NCBI GenBank assembly: GCA_905331475.1
Contig: CAJNYU010001350.1
Span: 1-64,000, forward strand
DNA: 64,000 nucleotides
From: Rotaria socialis
Taxonomy: Eukaryota > Rotifera > Eurotatoria > Philodinida > Philodinidae
Reading direction: 5' to 3'
A model generated the notes under the pieces. The model did not search any database and had not been told where the DNA came from. It saw nothing but the letters and a program-made list of their open reading frames with translations. Position numbers and translations under genes: made by a program. This document shows, one piece after another, positions 60,492-64,000 of this stretch (position 1 is the stretch's first letter; each line of letters opens with the position of its first letter).

Positions 60492-63400
60492 TCTACGATC
60501 ATGAAAAAAAGGCAACCAATGGAAGAAAGATCTCTCTGGCATAGGTTTTGTTTTGTCGGTGATTGTAATAAAAACTTGTGTCGTCATGCTTGTTAATCCA
60601 ATGGATATTTATACAGCAGAAGAAACTTTCGTTGAAGATCATAGACACATCAAAGTGACATGTCTCGCTGACCTGACGACTTAAAACGAAGTAGGAGACA
60701 TGCCGCATCAATGTTTACCATACCAAAGCGAGTGGAAGAGAGAGAGAGAGAGTTTTATCAGAAAGTGTTATACATACACATGTGATGTACTAGGATAATC
60801 ATAGTGAATATGTAAATTATTACAAATGAAATGATAGAATGCGAAAAATTGTATGTACTTAACTGGGCACGTTAAAGAAAATATGTCCTCATAGTATTTT
60901 TTTTTGTATTATAATTATAATGATATAATGCTATTTTAAGAGCTAAATTATTCGAATTAACTAACTAAAGAAATCTACCTCTTTAATTTTCTTTACTTCA
61001 ACTATCAATAACGAATGTTGCAAAGATTATACATTAGTAAGAATCCATTTCTTTTAGCGAGAGAAAATAAACCAATACAAAGCTGACACCACTTAAATGT
61101 TAAAAAACAACGATGCGACTGTTGTTTAACTCTGACGAAAAGAGCCTGTGCTATCCGACAATCCGATTGAGGTTTTGTTTTTGTTTTCAGTATTTAAATT
61201 AAAATAACATCTTATTCCTACATTGAGGGAATAAATGTTTGGAGTATTATTTTAAAATGTCTTGTATTGAGGGATGTAATCGATATCGATTATCGACACT
61301 TTGCTCAGTTTCCATGAAAATAATCGTTGACTATGGCTTCCTACTTTTTAAATATTCATAGCCAGAAAGACTATCACCAAGAAACTTCTCAGCTATGCAT
61401 GTAACAATGTAGAAATCGATATTATATGCAACAAAAAAGTCATGTGTTTTTCCCCTCCCACTCTTTGTCTGAACAATCATGAGCGTCTGCTATCAATCAA
61501 ATTAAACTTGAAATGGACGCGCGTAAAATAAAAATATCCAGATGAAGTTATTTTTGATCAATTGGCATGAGAAACGTCATCAGTAAACGCGATATGTATA
61601 TGTAAGTAATAATTTTGCCTGGTTTGGTTGTCTCACGTATATTTTATTTTACTTGAAGAAACTTATATTCACCCATTTAAACCAACTGAAAAATTATAAT
61701 ATGATAATTACTCCTGATGGCAAGAAAAAAAAACAGATATTAGTAGTTTGAATTGCAAAGTAACTTCTAAAGTTTGTCTTTCTTTCAAGATTTGTTCAGC
61801 TGAACAACTTATTACAATTATTTTGTTTCGATAGCACTGATGAATATGCATAAATCAGAATATTTCGATTTACGCTGTAATTCTTGAGTACAATAAGTTT
61901 CAGCCAATCAAAACATGCATTTGTTTTTCGCGTGATGTTAAATCTACTTGGACATGTTTTTTGTAGTTAAAAACGCTTATTGCTACTCAAAATTCATTTG
62001 AGCTTAAGAAAACAAAATTTGTTAACGCCTATCAAACATAAGTTATGACATGGGAGAAGATTTATACAAAAAAAATTTCGCACGACTCATTACGTATATG
62101 ATCACAATGAATATATATAGTCTGATAATCTGAATAATCAATTTCTCATTCAATGCAGGTTTCTTTCGATGAAATTCTGTTAGAAAAGAAAACAATTTTA
62201 TCAAATAAATGATGCAAATCTTCAAATTTATAGAAAATTCCAATCCTGTAAGTTGATTTCTACGATCTTCGCAGTAGTAAAAAAAAACAAGGAATTTATC
62301 ATGGATATCCGAAAGTTTAATCCTTTTGGTGATGTACAGTAATTGGTTGTATTCATTACGATAGAAGGTTTATAAGGTTTTATATGTATAAAAAGACTTC
62401 TCTTCTATAAATAAAGAAAAAAACAATGTAGAAGACCCTTTCTGGCGATTTAATTCATGTATTGATTTCTAATGACTAACGATTGTTTTAACCTTTATGT
62501 AAATATTAAAAACTAATATTAGAAAAGGGTGTCTTTTTTCCTCTTGCCACTTTAATGATATGTTAGTCGTCAATTGATTAGTTAAGAAATAGAAAAACTA
62601 GTAGCAAACAATAGTTCATTAGAGTTGTGTTCGATTTAATGGTACAATGCTTATCAGCAACATATTTTGCAGGAGTTTCTTAAGTCTTTTTTACAACAAT
62701 GTCAACAATAAGATCATAGGCTTTCAATAAAATAGTATGTTCTAATGTGTCACACCCGGAGACCGGTGGCAAATTTGAGTATAATAAAATAACATATTTC
62801 TTACTAGAAAAAAAACCTTACTCCGGAAAGCATCTAGTTGAAAGTGAAGGAGTCAGGGGAAAGGCTTCTGTTTCTTTCAATCGGATTGTTTCAGTATATA
62901 AATTATATTGTTTAACAATACTTGAAATAAATTCGAAGCACACTGAATAATAATCAATATCAAAATACGACAATGATTTCAAAGCCATCATCTGTAACAG
63001 AAAACTACTTTCTCAATTTTGTTTCTCTAGAAATTAAAAATGTCAAGAAAACCTTAACAAATGTTAGCCATTATGACCTTTAATCAATAAATGTTAGAAA
63101 TTATTGTCAGGAAATTTGAGGCAGCTGACTTGCCATTCACTGAAGTATATCGTACGTAAAATGCGTCGCCAACCTGTATTTTATTTTTCTTTTGTGCCGA
63201 TAAATAAACTGCGCAATTTCAGTCAAGGGCTAACAGAGAACGATGTAGTAACCTATTCTCATCAGTAAATAAATAGCAACATGAAAAGCTGACTCAAATG
63301 ACATTTGTTGCAATAAAAACCATATGAAACAATACATATGTTCTACAAAGAAAATAGTGGTTTGGTAAATTAGATTGGACTATCAAGATTTGAATGTTGA

Positions 63401-64000
63401 GAAAGCATCGTTGTCATCAGCAATCTAACTCTGTTGTTATTGACATTGAGATGTTATCGAGTTTGATTCTATTTCAGGAAGAGCAAATAAACAATGTCAA
63501 CTTGTTGCTCTCAAAAGAAATTAGAGAAATAGAAAGAAAAAAAAAACGAGAGAACTTTGAAATGAGAACCTATTATTGTGACTACGAAATAATCACGGCT
63601 TCTTTCGAAGGAAAGAGTAGAAGACGCTTAGTATTTTAATAGCTGTATATCCAGAGGCTTCATTCTTTCTTTGTTATGAGGAAATAAAATATATGGCTGA
63701 ATACTCTTTCGCTTGGTATCCATAATTGCAGAATTCTATATTTTTGTCCTTTTAACCTTAAAATAATTAGCCCAAAAAATGTTTGCAACCAATAGAAATT
63801 CAAATGAGATCAACAAATAATGAGAAAAAAATCATGTAAGTACTCGCTCAAACTGTAATTTGTTCGTTTAACCTGAGAATCAAAATGTCATTTATTATGC
63901 GTATATATAGGTTCTATCGAAACTGCATTCGATCGACGCGTATACTTCAATTAGACTAATCACCAAGTAAATATCAAATACTACTTTTAATATTAAAAAA
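60492..64000. other. Non-coding 3' end of the window
   Basis: 3.5 kb with no supported gene. A GA run lies near 60735-60753. Short open frames at 62043-62243, 62747-62950 and 63394-63639 show no recognisable motif and no splice-site partners. Confidence 0.5.
60567..60572 (+). terminator. Poly(A) signal of the GPCR gene
   Basis: AATAAA 75 bases after the stop codon, within AT-rich sequence. Confidence 0.5.

Overview
The window is animal nuclear DNA, very AT-rich, with intron-split genes, GT-AG introns (many only 45-80 bp, a few over 1 kb) and Ser/Asn/Gln-rich disordered stretches in the regulatory proteins. The mix of gene families (a nuclear receptor with an unusual P-box, a divergent intronless GPCR, a TRPC channel, a two-finger GATA factor) together with small introns and many short palindromic elements suggests a rotifer, most likely a bdelloid. 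That placement is an inference from gene style and was not tested by search.

Layout. 1-2796: non-coding, with diverged direct repeats and one CGGCCG-rich palindromic element. 2797-4963 (+): ABCG half-transporter. 4964-11346: non-coding, with one small hAT-like MITE. 11347-21046 (+): a TRPC4/5-type channel of at least 20 exons, with two candidate cassette exons and two possible C-termini. 22759-25476 (-): two short secreted-protein genes with the same three-exon plan. 25930-27057: a 1.1-kb foldback element. 29672-30996 (-): ACP5-type purple acid phosphatase with all seven metal ligands. 33851-35478 (+): GATA1/2/3-type factor. 40046-48874 (+): a long-intron gene whose C-terminal domain resembles MEIOC, a regulator of meiotic entry. 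51152-53050 (+): nuclear receptor whose second intron holds another foldback element. 54627-55404 (-): CMPK2-type nucleotide kinase. 56018-57547 (-): unrecognised gene. 59502-60491 (+): single-exon class A-like GPCR. 60492-64000: no gene seen.

The genes do not form a pathway. Several are developmental or signalling regulators (TRPC, GATA, nuclear receptor, GPCR, MEIOC-like) with large flanks and large internal introns; the housekeeping-type genes (ACP5, CMPK2, ABCG) are compact. Reading frame is preserved across every intron I joined in the nine multi-exon genes, which is the main evidence for the models. The most interesting points are the MEIOC-like gene (notable if the host is an ancient asexual bdelloid), the alternative exons of the TRPC gene, the pair of small secreted proteins, and three families of short palindromic transposable elements. 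No rRNA, tRNA, CRISPR array or viral element was recognised.
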